Source: AP-15 sp963818695
GTDB taxonomy: Bacteria; Pseudomonadota; Alphaproteobacteria; ATCC43930; CGMCC-115725
Assembly: GCA_963818695.1 (NCBI GenBank)
Contig: CAWFTG010000001.1
Location: forward strand, 186,001-250,000
Direction: 5' to 3'
DNA length: 64,000 nt
The first letter of the stretch is position 1. Each line of letters starts with the position of its first letter. The notes under the pieces were generated by a model, which searched no databases, was not told the DNA's origin, and saw nothing but the letters and a program-made list of their open reading frames with translations. The translations under genes were made by a program, and so were the position numbers. Of this stretch, positions 1 through 7,248 are shown piece by piece.

Positions 1-1500
1 GCGCGGGTAGAAGATGATCGGCCGGGCGCCGTCCTCGGCCAGCCGCCTTTCGATCTCCCAGACCAGCTTCTTGCGTTTTTCTCGATTGGATTCAGCCGAT
101 TGCCGGTCGATCAGTTTATCGACTTCGGGATTGCAATAGCCGGTGTAGTTCCGCACCGCCCCGCACACAAAATTCTCATAGAATTGCTGGTCGGGGTCGT
201 CCACGCCGCTCTCGGTGCCGTTGATCGCGATTGTGTAGTCCTTGCGGTAGATCTTGGGAAACCAGTTGACGGTCTCGACCGGCTCGAGCGTGGCGTCGAT
301 GTAGATCTCTTTCAGCTGGTCAATCAGGATCACCGCCGGATCGCGGTAAGCGGGAATGTTGCGCGAGGACAACGTCACGGCGAGCCGCTTCTGGGGCCCG
401 TAGCCGAGCTTCTCCATGATGCTGCGCGCCTCGGCGCGGTTCTTCGCGATGTCGGGATCGTAGCCGGGCAATGTCGCGAGCATCTCCGGCGGCATTCCCC
501 ACAAGCCTTCGGGCGGTGGCAGCATGGTGGCGCCGATGTCCCCCTTGCCTTGCGTGATGATGTCGATAAAGGCCTTGCGATCGAGGCTGAGCGTCACCGC
601 CCGGCGCAGATCCGGATTGTCGAATGGCGGCTTCTCCGGGTTGAGGATCAAGTTACGGCTGACATTCGTCGCGGTCAGCTCGCAGATAGCTTGCGGCGCC
701 TGAGTTTTAACATCCTGCAGTAACGGAACGGTCGTGCCGTAGGGCGAAGAGATGTCGAACTTGCCAGCGATGAACGTCAGGTTTCGCGTCGCGATATCCT
801 TTATTATGGACCACTCGATGCCGTCGAGATAGGGCCGGCCCGGTTTCCAATAATCCGGGTTGCGCGCCGTGCGGACCACCTCATTCGGCTTGAACTCGAC
901 AAATTTGAACGGGCCGGTGCCGATCGGATGGGTGCGCATCTCGCGCGGCGGCACGTGGCACGGATAGACCGGCGACCACCCCGAGGCCAGCAGCGACAGC
1001 AGCGCCGGCTGGGGCCGCTTCAGGTGAAAGATGACCTCGTAGTCGCCGTTGGTCGTCACCTGGTCGAGGTTGAGGTACCAGGTCTTGCGCGGGTTGACAC
1101 GCAGCTTTTCGTCGCCGATCCCGAGCAGCAAATCCCAGGTGCATTTGACGTCGGCCGCAGTGAAGGGCTTGCCGTCGTGCCATTTGACGCCGTGGCGCAG
1201 CGGGAAGGTCAGCTCCTTTCCGTCCTCGCTCCAGGACCAGCTCGTCGCCAGATCGGGGATGATGAAGTCCGGGCTGTTCTGCGCCACGTGCTGATCGTAC
1301 ATGACGAGGTTGTTGAACACTCCCATCATTGGCCGCAATGCGGCGCCGGTCGCTTCCTCAAGCAGCGACATGCTGGCCGGATTGTCGAAGAACGAGATCT
1401 TGAGGATGCCCCCGGATTTTTGCGGGTAGGCCGGCAGCGACGTGCACAGGGCGACGAACAATGGCGCGGCCGTGAAGACCATTTTCAATCGTAAATTCAC
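1..1500 (-). CDS. ABC transporter substrate-binding protein, peptide/opine type (SBP_bac_5), 3' end outside window
   Basis: Periplasmic solute-binding component of a dipeptide/oligopeptide-type ABC importer. The minus-strand frame is open from a GTG at 1500 to the window edge, giving about 500 residues; the last 30-45 residues lie outside. A strong Shine-Dalgarno GGGAGG sits 8 nt before the GTG. The N-terminus is a Sec signal peptide (basic NLRLK, then a hydrophobic stretch ending near PAYPQ). The mature part starts KSGGILKISFFDNPASMS and aligns residue for residue with the next gene upstream (1620-3218), so the two are tandem paralogues. No permease or ATPase gene is in the window, so the substrate cannot be told. 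Family assignment is firm, substrate unknown. Confidence 0.88.
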   Translation of the reverse strand, partial: MNLRLKMVFTAAPLFVALCTSLPAYPQKSGGILKISFFDNPASMSLLEEATGAALRPMMGVFNNLVMYDQHVAQNSPDFIIPDLATSWSWSEDGKELTFPLRHGVKWHDGKPFTAADVKCTWDLLLGIGDEKLRVNPRKTWYLNLDQVTTNGDYEVIFHLKRPQPALLSLLASGWSPVYPCHVPPREMRTHPIGTGPFKFVEFKPNEVVRTARNPDYWKPGRPYLDGIEWSIIKDIATRNLTFIAGKFDISSPYGTTVPLLQDVKTQAPQAICELTATNVSRNLILNPEKPPFDNPDLRRAVTLSLDRKAFIDIITQGKGDIGATMLPPPEGLWGMPPEMLATLPGYDPDIAKNRAEARSIMEKLGYGPQKRLAVTLSSRNIPAYRDPAVILIDQLKEIYIDATLEPVETVNWFPKIYRKDYTIAINGTESGVDDPDQQFYENFVCGAVRNYTGYCNPEVDKLIDRQSAESNREKRKKLVWEIERRLAEDGARPIIFYPR

Positions 1501-1619
1501 TGTGTTGACCTCCCTCTTTGTAGCGGTTTTGACCAAACCCGCCATCGCTACCGGGCCGTTTACTGGGCTCTTATCGGTCAAATCGATTTCAGCCGGGCAG
1601 AGCACCGACCTGAGCAGCA

Positions 1620-3218
1620 CTATTTGTCGAGCCAGACGTCTTCGAAGCGCCAGCCGTTGTAGATGCTGTTGACCATGATTGTCAGCCCCTTGACCCAGGG
1701 CTGCCGGCACGTGCCGCCGCGAGGATAATAGATCACGGGCCGCACCGCGTCCTGCGCCAGCCGTTTTTCGATCTCCCATACCAGCTTCGAGCGCTTGCCC
1801 GGATCGGCTTCCATTGATTGCCGGTCGACCAGCTTGTCGACCTCGGGGTTGCAGTAGCCGGTGTAATTGCGCTCCGAGCCGCACACATAACTTTCGTAGA
1901 ACGCCTGGTCGGGATCGTCGACCCCGGCTTCGGTCACCTGCATACCTACTGCAAAATCCTTGCGCATAATCCTCGGATACCACTGCGTCGTGTCGACGAC
2001 GTCGAGCTCGGCATCAATGTAAATCTCTTTGAGTTGCGAGATCAGAAGCACTGCGGGATCGCGCCAGCTCGGGATGTTACGCGTCGAGAGCTTCGTCGTC
2101 AGCCGCTTATTGGGTCCGTAACCGAGCTTCCCCATAAGCGTGCGTGCTTCGGCCCGGTTCTTCGCAATATCGGGATCATAGCCAGGCAATGTCTGGAGTA
2201 CTTCCTGAGGCATTCCCCAGACGCCTTCCGGCGGCGGCAGCATGACCCCGCCGATGTCGCCCTGCCCGTTGGTGATGATGTCGATAAAGGCCTTGCGATC
2301 GAGGCTCAATGCCATTGCTCGCCGCAGATCGGGGTTGTCAAACGGCGGTCTCGTAGGATTAATGATCATCGTTCGGTTGACGTTGGTCGACGTAACCTCG
2401 CAGATCGCCTGCGGGGCCTGTGCGGCGAAGTCCTTGAGGGTCGGGATGGTCACGCCGTAGGGCGAGTTGACGTCGAATTTGCCGGCGAAAAATGCGAGGT
2501 TTCGCGGGGCGATTTCGCGCATGATCGTGTATTCGATGCCGTCGAGGTAGGGCCTTCCGGGCTTCCAGTAATCGGGGTTGCGGACCAGCTTGATCAACTC
2601 GTTCGGCTTGAAGTCGACGAATTTGAACGGACCCGTGCCGATCGGATGCTGCCGCATCTCCCGCGGCGGGACATGGCATGGATAGACCGGCGACCACCCC
2701 GAAGCCAATAAAGTCAGCAGCCAAGGCTGCGGCCGTTTCAGATGGAAGGTGACTTCGTAGTCGCCGTTGGTCGTGACTTCCTGCAGATTGTTGTACCAGG
2801 ATTTGCGTGGGTTGACGCGCAGCTTTTCGCTTCCCTTTCCAGTCAAGAGATCCCAGGTGCACCTGACGTCTGCGGCGGTGAAAGGTTTGCCGTCGTGCCA
2901 TTTGACCCCCTGGCGCAACGGGAAGGTCAGTTCGGTGCCTTCCTCGTTCCACGACCAGCTGGTGGCCAGATCGGGGACAATCGATTGCAGGCTGGCTTGC
3001 GCCACGTTCTGCTTGTACATGACTAGGTTGTTGAAAACGTGCATCATCGGCTGCTCGGCGGCGCGCGTCGACTCCTCCAGGATCGACATGCTCGCCGGGC
3101 TATCGAAATGCGACAGCCTCAAAATCCCGCCGCTCTTTTGCGCACCGGCAGGCCCGGCAGCCGCCATTGCCATCAGCAATCCGCCGGCAGTAATTACATT
3201 TCGAACCTTTCCGGCCAT
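1620..3218 (-). CDS. ABC transporter substrate-binding protein, peptide type (SBP_bac_5)
   Basis: 532-residue periplasmic binding protein of the SBP_bac_5 family. I chose the ATG at 3218 (MAGKVRN) because GGGAGG lies 8 nt upstream; the open frame continues 17 codons further without a ribosome site. Residues 1-26 form a signal peptide with an AGA-Q cleavage site, and there is no lipobox. Family landmarks include LTFPLRQGVKWHDGKPFTAADV (split here as LTFPLRQGVKWHDG and KPFTAADV), followed by FHLKRPQPWLLTLL and the GTGPFKF motif. It ends EDVWLDK-stop. It is followed after 119 nt by a paralogue on the same strand, so the pair looks like a gene duplication. The last 18 coding bases before the final Lys codon recur at 3881-3898. 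Substrate not inferable. Confidence 0.93.
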   Translation of the reverse strand: MAGKVRNVITAGGLLMAMAAAGPAGAQKSGGILRLSHFDSPASMSILEESTRAAEQPMMHVFNNLVMYKQNVAQASLQSIVPDLATSWSWNEEGTELTFPLRQGVKWHDGKPFTAADVRCTWDLLTGKGSEKLRVNPRKSWYNNLQEVTTNGDYEVTFHLKRPQPWLLTLLASGWSPVYPCHVPPREMRQHPIGTGPFKFVDFKPNELIKLVRNPDYWKPGRPYLDGIEYTIMREIAPRNLAFFAGKFDVNSPYGVTIPTLKDFAAQAPQAICEVTSTNVNRTMIINPTRPPFDNPDLRRAMALSLDRKAFIDIITNGQGDIGGVMLPPPEGVWGMPQEVLQTLPGYDPDIAKNRAEARTLMGKLGYGPNKRLTTKLSTRNIPSWRDPAVLLISQLKEIYIDAELDVVDTTQWYPRIMRKDFAVGMQVTEAGVDDPDQAFYESYVCGSERNYTGYCNPEVDKLVDRQSMEADPGKRSKLVWEIEKRLAQDAVRPVIYYPRGGTCRQPWVKGLTIMVNSIYNGWRFEDVWLDK

Positions 3219-3406
3219 TCCCGCTGTACCTCCCATTGCACCCGCCGAGATGTGGCTGACGGATACCACGGATCGGGCGGAAAGCGATATTGGGAAGCGT
3301 CAATCCCGCTGTGGCCAAGCCGGACTGCGGTCGGTGCGAGATTGCCGCATTCGACAGCGCCGCCGGGCCGGAGCCGACAGCGCTGTTGGCTTCGCGGGGA
3401 TCTGTC

Positions 3407-3793
3407 CTACAGTATCATTGACTTCTCGCGATGGACCTCGCCCAACCGGCTGGATGTCCGCCGCTGATCAAGTGCGGCTCGAAGCTTCGGAAATTCGACC
3501 TGTTATTCTTCACGCGCGTGTTCCGCGACGATCCGACGGACCTCGCGGATGCCCTCGATCCAGCTCGGGTCGTCCTTTGGCTCATGTTCCAGTTCGAACA
3601 GGCGGACCTTGGTGTCGGCATGCTCTCGGTGCGGCTTCTTCGCCTCCTCTGCACGATGACGCGTCATCGTGCAGCATCGGGTAAACGATGTCCTCCTCGG
3701 CGCGCGCGTGCGCCGTCAGCATGCGCTTGACCTGAAACAGCATGGCGCCCGGACGCATGCTTGCGGACTATCGGTCGCTTCGATCTGCTCCAT
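3407..3793 (-). pseudogene. decayed hemerythrin (HHE) domain protein
   Basis: Three reading frames on the minus strand together encode a hemerythrin-like four-helix protein: MEQIEATDS in one frame from 3793, then MLFQVKRMLTAHARAEEDIVYPMLHD in a second (the H-x3-EE-x2-YP-x2-H metal ligand pattern), then EEAKKPHREHADTKVRLFELE...VRRIVAEHAREE and QVEFPKLRAAL in a third. Between the last two pieces there is an in-frame TAA. At least two frameshifts plus a stop codon make this a true pseudogene rather than a single base-call error. Hemerythrin-like proteins bind O2 or act in iron/NO handling; nothing around it suggests which. Confidence 0.7.
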
Positions 3794-3874
3794 TTCGGAA
3801 CGAGTGGTCAACTGAGACCCGTCCGGCGGCGCTCCAGACTTTTCCAAAGGCGGGTTTGGTACCCAAGACGGCAA

Positions 3875-3899
3875 CTACCGGTCGAGCCAGACGTCTTCT
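3875..3899 (-). repeat. orphan 3' tail of a solute-binding-protein gene at the breakpoint of the PQQ dehydrogenase pseudogene
   Basis: Bases 3881-3898 are identical to 1626-1643, the last codons of the solute-binding protein at 1620-3218. Read in the matching frame this stretch gives EDVWLDR followed directly by TAG (3875-3877), as in a complete SBP C-terminus. Its position is exactly where similarity of the adjacent dehydrogenase fragment ends. The simplest reading is a deletion that joined the dehydrogenase to the end of another SBP copy. Confidence 0.5.
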
Positions 3900-4646
3900 C
3901 GTTCGTGCGGTCGAGGATATAGACCCAGCCGGTGCGCCCAGCTTGCGCGATGCCCCTGCGCGGCTGGGCGTTGATTGTGGTGTCAAACAGCACGACCGGG
4001 CTTGCCGTATCATAGTCCGAGATGTCGTGATGGACCTCCTGGAACTGCCAAACGTGCTCGCCGGTTTTGGCGTTCAACGCGACTATCGATGCGCAGAATA
4101 GATTATTCTGGCGCGCGGCGCCGTCGTAATCCGGGCCGCAGTTGCCGACCGCGAAGTAGACGAGCCGCAATTGCGGATCGCGCGCCGACGTGTTCCAGAT
4201 CGTTGCGCCGCCGGCGAGTACTGATCGTGGCCGGCCGGTCAGGTGTCGGCGCCGACCTCTCCCGGCCCCGACAGCGTGTAAAAGCGCCATAGGGATCTTC
4301 CCGGCCGTGGTGTCGAGCGCGGTCAAGCGCCCGCGCGCCCCAAATCCGCTGCCGGTAATGCCGCCGTAGGCGATTCCGTCATAGTAGAGAGGCGCGCTGG
4401 TGATTCCGTAACCGTCGTGCCAATCCTCGATTGCGGTCTTCCACACTGCTTGACGTTGCTCGTGTCGATCTGCTTCAGCGTGGAGTACCGCTGGTTTGTC
4501 AGATTACCGCCATTGGTCACCCAATCCTTGCCGACCGGGCTCTGCACCAGTTTGTCGATTTCGGGATCGGCCGCCCAACCCACCCCTGCTCCCGCCAAGA
4601 TCACACCGAGGGCTGCCGATAGGACAATTCGAAGCCCGTGCCGCAT
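3881..4646 (-). pseudogene. decayed PQQ-dependent alcohol dehydrogenase (N-terminal part, internally deleted)
   Basis: Starts at ATG 4646 behind GGGGAGG with a good signal peptide (MRHGLRIVLSAALGVILAG, AWA-like cleavage site before DPEIDKL). It continues with the quinoprotein landmark WVTNGGNLTNQRYSTLKQI, then switches frame near 4445. The second frame gives WKTAIEDWHDGYGITSAPLYYDG and, after a garbled stretch, FAVGNCGPDYDG...NNLFCASIVALNAKTGEHVWQFQ and HHDISDYDTASPVVLFD, all typical of the eight-bladed PQQ propeller. A large internal piece and the whole C-terminal half are missing, and at least two frame changes occur. In the family the enzyme is a periplasmic alcohol dehydrogenase reducing a cytochrome c. 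Here it cannot be functional. Confidence 0.75.
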
Positions 4647-4700
4647 GGTTTCCTCCCCTGCGACCGGTCGGTTAGGTAGTGCCCGAGAAGTTCTGCAAAA

Positions 4701-4893
4701 GCCGCTGCGCGGCGCTCTGCCATTGGGCAGGTTGGGAAGAAGAGTGGCAGGTTGGAAGAAGAGTGATCGTTCCCGATCGAACAAAGGGATGCCGCCGCTT
4801 CCGCACCGGCATCCTTGACTGCCGCTGCGCGGCGCTCTGCCGGAAGACAGGTCGGGACGAAGGGATGGTCATTCCCGATCGAACAAAGGGATG
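4701..4893. repeat. imperfect tandem repeat pair in a gene-free stretch
   Basis: The gap 4647-5120 holds no gene I can support. Inside it, a 21-bp block starting GCCGCTGCGCGGCGCTCTGC occurs at 4701-4721 and 4821-4841, and a 22-bp block (4770-4791) starting TTCCCGATCGAACAAAGGG recurs at 4872-4893. The order block A, spacer, block B is kept in both copies, so this is a degenerate duplication of a unit of roughly 100-120 bp. In one plus-strand frame both copies read RCAALC...VIPDRTKG, but no start signal or codon bias supports expression. It is probably a dispersed intergenic repeat family. Confidence 0.55.
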
Positions 4894-5120
4894 GGCTCTT
4901 GACCTAAATCTCAACCGAGCTTGCTCACCATGACCAATTTGCTGAATTGACGCACCAGGTTACCGGTCCGCGTTGTTAACCTAATCAGATCTCCCTGCCC
5001 TCCTGTTCTTGCGAAGCATGGCAAGCACGAGCTTTCCCTTCCAGGGCGGAATGTGGTAAGAGTATGGCAATTTAGCTTGCGACGCCCAAGGGCGATGCGC
5101 AGGGCGCATCAGCGCCCCCT

Positions 5121-5387
5121 CTAGTAACCGCCGCCATGCCAGGTCATCGGCCCCGGGGTTTCGCATTGATAGGCCGAAGAACTGGAAGACACGCGGCAGT
5201 GCCGCTCAGACATGCATTGGTTGAACATGAGATTGGGTGACATCCCAACCTGCTGGTCCGCATATTGCCGACAGATCTCCTGTATCAAGCCGGCGTGGTC
5301 GTAGGATTGGCTCGGCCTCTGCGCAAGCGCGGCGACGCTTGTGAACAGAAAGATAATCGCTGCGAAACGCAGCGCGCCGAGGCCCAT
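5121..5387 (-). CDS. small secreted cysteine-containing hypothetical protein
   Basis: 88 residues from ATG 5387 (a GTG one codon upstream is an alternative). The first 23 residues are a clear Sec signal peptide (GALRFAAIIFLFTSVAALA, then QRPSQ). The mature part is about 65 residues, has four cysteines (ICRQY, NQCMSERHC, YQCET), enough for two disulfides, and ends in a Gly-rich tail. I recognise no family. The spacing of the first three cysteines, with conserved-looking QQVGMSPNLMFNQCM, resembles short periplasmic proteins common in Bradyrhizobium relatives, but this is impression only. No convincing ribosome-binding site is seen. Confidence 0.55.
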   Translation of the reverse strand: MGLGALRFAAIIFLFTSVAALAQRPSQSYDHAGLIQEICRQYADQQVGMSPNLMFNQCMSERHCRVSSSSSAYQCETPGPMTWHGGGY

Positions 5388-5426
5388 CACTATCGCACCA
5401 TAAGCAACCAGGAAGCGATTTAAATC

Positions 5427-5972
5427 TCACGAAGAGCGCCCGAGCAGGATATCGACGCACCGGGCGGCGGCTTGCTGCGCGCGCTGCTCGATCTCCTCGT
5501 CGGTAAGAGTGCTGAGCGGGTGTTCGATCACGACAGGGGTGAGATCGCGCATGCCGAGCGCATCGCGCTGCACCTCTGCCTCGTGCAGGAACTCCGTGGT
5601 GACGACAACTGCAGTGGGGCGCCCGGATGCTTCGAGACTGATGCCGTCATGCGTACAGCACGACGTACACGACCCTCAGTCGCCGATCGCGGTTACCACG
5701 ATGTCGTTATCGGCCGCGATGGCCGCGATCAGCGCCGGGTCGGCCTCCTTGGAGAAGCTCTCCTTGCGGTAGTAGTTCACTGCGGCAAAGCAAGTTTCTT
5801 GCTGCAGTTTCGCCACGGTCTTGCGCAGCAGGCGATTGGCGTTCCATTTGGTGTTGTCGAGGACGCCCAACCGCAGCCCGTCGAGCGTGGCGGGGCGCTC
5901 AGAAAGTGCGAGCGGCTCGGTCTCGACGACGCCGCGTGGATCGAAAACGATCAGATCCGGTTCATCGTTCAT
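5427..5972 (-). CDS. UGSC family selenoprotein (in-frame UGA read as selenocysteine at residue 99)
   Basis: 181-residue protein if the TGA at 5676-5678 is read through. ATG 5972 has a GGAG 8 nt upstream. Residues 1-98 end DNDIVVTAIGD; then comes TGA; then, in the same frame, GSCTSCCTHDGISLEASG and 65 more residues up to TGA at 5427, ending DILLGRSS. The motif Sec-Gly-Ser-Cys is the hallmark of the UGSC (seleno)protein family, in which Cys replaces Sec in some members. Coding quality is equal on both sides of the UGA, and a hairpin fitting a bacterial SECIS follows it (5646-5675). The function of the family is unknown; a redox-active selenylsulfide with Cys102 is the obvious inference. The gene follows 6121-7245 on the same strand. 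The selA/B/C/D genes needed for decoding are not in the window. Confidence 0.87.
5646..5675 (-). promoter_or_regulatory. candidate bacterial SECIS element
   Basis: Directly 3' of the UGA (5676-5678) the mRNA reads GGGUCGUGUAC, then a loop GUCGUGCU, then GUACGCAUGAC. Six pairs form between GUCGUG (5673-5668) and CAUGAC (5651-5646), one of them G-U. Three more (UAC with GUA) close the apical loop of 8 nt, with a two-base bulge (CG, 5653-5652). The apical loop begins 11 nt after the UGA, close to the spacing known for bacterial SECIS elements recognised by SelB. Structure drawn by hand, not folded computationally. Confidence 0.6.
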
Positions 5973-6002
5973 TGCGAATTCTCCAGCCTCTTTTCCATCA
6001 TT

Positions 6003-6070
6003 CCCGCGAAAGCGGGAACCCAGGACCGCAGGCTGCTGCGGCTGACGCCCTGGATCCCGGCTTTCGCGGG
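6003..6070. repeat. extragenic palindromic repeat (GCGAAAGCGGGA type)
   Basis: Inverted arms at 6003-6024 (CCCGCGAAAGCGGGAACCCA and two more bases) and 6049-6070 (CCTGGATCCCGGCTTTCGCG and two more), separated by a 24-nt loop. This is a very common dispersed repeat of alpha- and other proteobacteria. It lies between the UGSC gene and its upstream partner gene, so it may form a hairpin in their shared transcript. It is in frame with the selenoprotein ORF, which is why that ORF appears longer at its N-terminus; the part before 5972 is repeat, not protein. Confidence 0.8.
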
Positions 6071-6120
6071 GGCGACGATAATAGATTGACGGGACCAAAC
6101 TCATTCATTCGGTGGGGTTG

Positions 6121-7245
6121 CTATACATAGCACGTGCCGTCGACGCAGATCGGCGCCCTCGGCTCGGAGGCGGTTTCGACGCTGCGCAATACTGGCGCAG
6201 ACATGTGGCCCCAGCCGGGGATGAAGGCGGAAAACCGCCCGGCTTCGCCGCCGATGACGAAGAGGTGAATGTGGTCGGGGCCAGGCACGATTGGAATGCG
6301 CGCCTGCGGCTCGCGCTTGTACCATTTCGGCAGATTGCGGTTGTAGATCTTGCCGTAACGCCCGTTGAAGGTGAGCTCCGAAAAGAGATTGTAAGCGTGC
6401 AGCGCCAGGTAATTGCGCACGTCATGCCGGGTCCAGCCCTTGGCGGCGATCGTGCGGGCATGTTCCGGCCCGATGACGACAGCGCAGTGCCCGCTCGACA
6501 CCGCATTGTTGTTGGCGATCGTGCTCATCGCCGAGCAGATGCTGTCGAGAATGCCCTCCGGGTCGTTCGCGACATGATTGGTGACGCTGTGCGGCGGCTC
6601 CGCGGCCAGCACGAACACCGCGGAGTCTTCGGGACTGAACCCCTTCTCGACATGATAAGGCGCCCATGGGCTCGCCGCCTCGTTTTCGGCGACGCAATAG
6701 GTGTATTTGCCGGGATGACCGAACGTGCTCTTGTCCAGATCGCCCGGCCAGCCGCCGCCGACATTGAGCAGCACCAGGCGCAGAGCCCGCCCGATTGTCG
6801 CATTGGCGCGGTTGCCCGAGCCGAACGCGTTGCAATCGCCGTTCATGCCGATCTCGCGGGCTATCGGCCCATTCACCACTAAGAGCGGGGCCGCCATATG
6901 AGTAGTCGCTTGCACCCCATTGAGGTTGAAGGCTTTCGCGGTCAATGCGAGGATTGCAGCACGCACGACCGGCGCGTATTCGGGCTTGCAGCCCGCCATG
7001 ACCATATTGATTGCCAGGACCTCGCGCGTCAGGCTGCCGTGCCGCGGCGGCACTTTGCACTCGACTAGCTGCGGATCCCCGCCGAGCGCCTCGACAAAGG
7101 CGTCCACTAGCGCCCGCGTCGGCGGCACCACCGGCAGTCCGTCGGTCCAGCCCTGCTCGAAATACCATTCGACGAGGTTCGTACCCGCCGGAACCCGTAG
7201 CAGGCTCCTCTCGATCTGCCCAAGCTTCATTGCGGGCGCCGCCAT
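6121..7245 (-). CDS. conserved protein of unknown function paired with the UGSC selenoprotein
   Basis: 374 residues, soluble, no signal peptide or membrane segment. Start ATG 7245 (an inner ATG at 7230, MKLGQIE, is possible). Strongly conserved-looking stretches are YFEQGWTDGLPVVPPT (28-43), INMVMAGCKPEY (79-90), NLNGVQATTHMAAPLLVVNGP (107-127), RANATIGRALRLVLLNVGGG (146-165) and HPGKYTYCVAENEAASPW (177-194). Cysteines are at 63, 86, 138, 184, 237, 254, 367 and 372; the last two form CVDGTC at the extreme C-terminus, a possible redox pair. I recall this family as a usual neighbour of UGSC proteins, but cannot name a function. The gene starts 4 nt after the stop of the MpaB-like gene and is followed by the selenoprotein, so the three probably share a transcript. 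Confidence 0.8.
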   Translation of the reverse strand: MAAPAMKLGQIERSLLRVPAGTNLVEWYFEQGWTDGLPVVPPTRALVDAFVEALGGDPQLVECKVPPRHGSLTREVLAINMVMAGCKPEYAPVVRAAILALTAKAFNLNGVQATTHMAAPLLVVNGPIAREIGMNGDCNAFGSGNRANATIGRALRLVLLNVGGGWPGDLDKSTFGHPGKYTYCVAENEAASPWAPYHVEKGFSPEDSAVFVLAAEPPHSVTNHVANDPEGILDSICSAMSTIANNNAVSSGHCAVVIGPEHARTIAAKGWTRHDVRNYLALHAYNLFSELTFNGRYGKIYNRNLPKWYKREPQARIPIVPGPDHIHLFVIGGEAGRFSAFIPGWGHMSAPVLRSVETASEPRAPICVDGTCYV

Positions 7246-7248
7246 GGG

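Noticed and set aside
5973..6104. N-terminal extension of the UGSC protein (44 residues)
   Set aside because: The bases are the dispersed palindromic repeat (RFRGND-type reading) and the proper ATG with ribosome site is at 5972.
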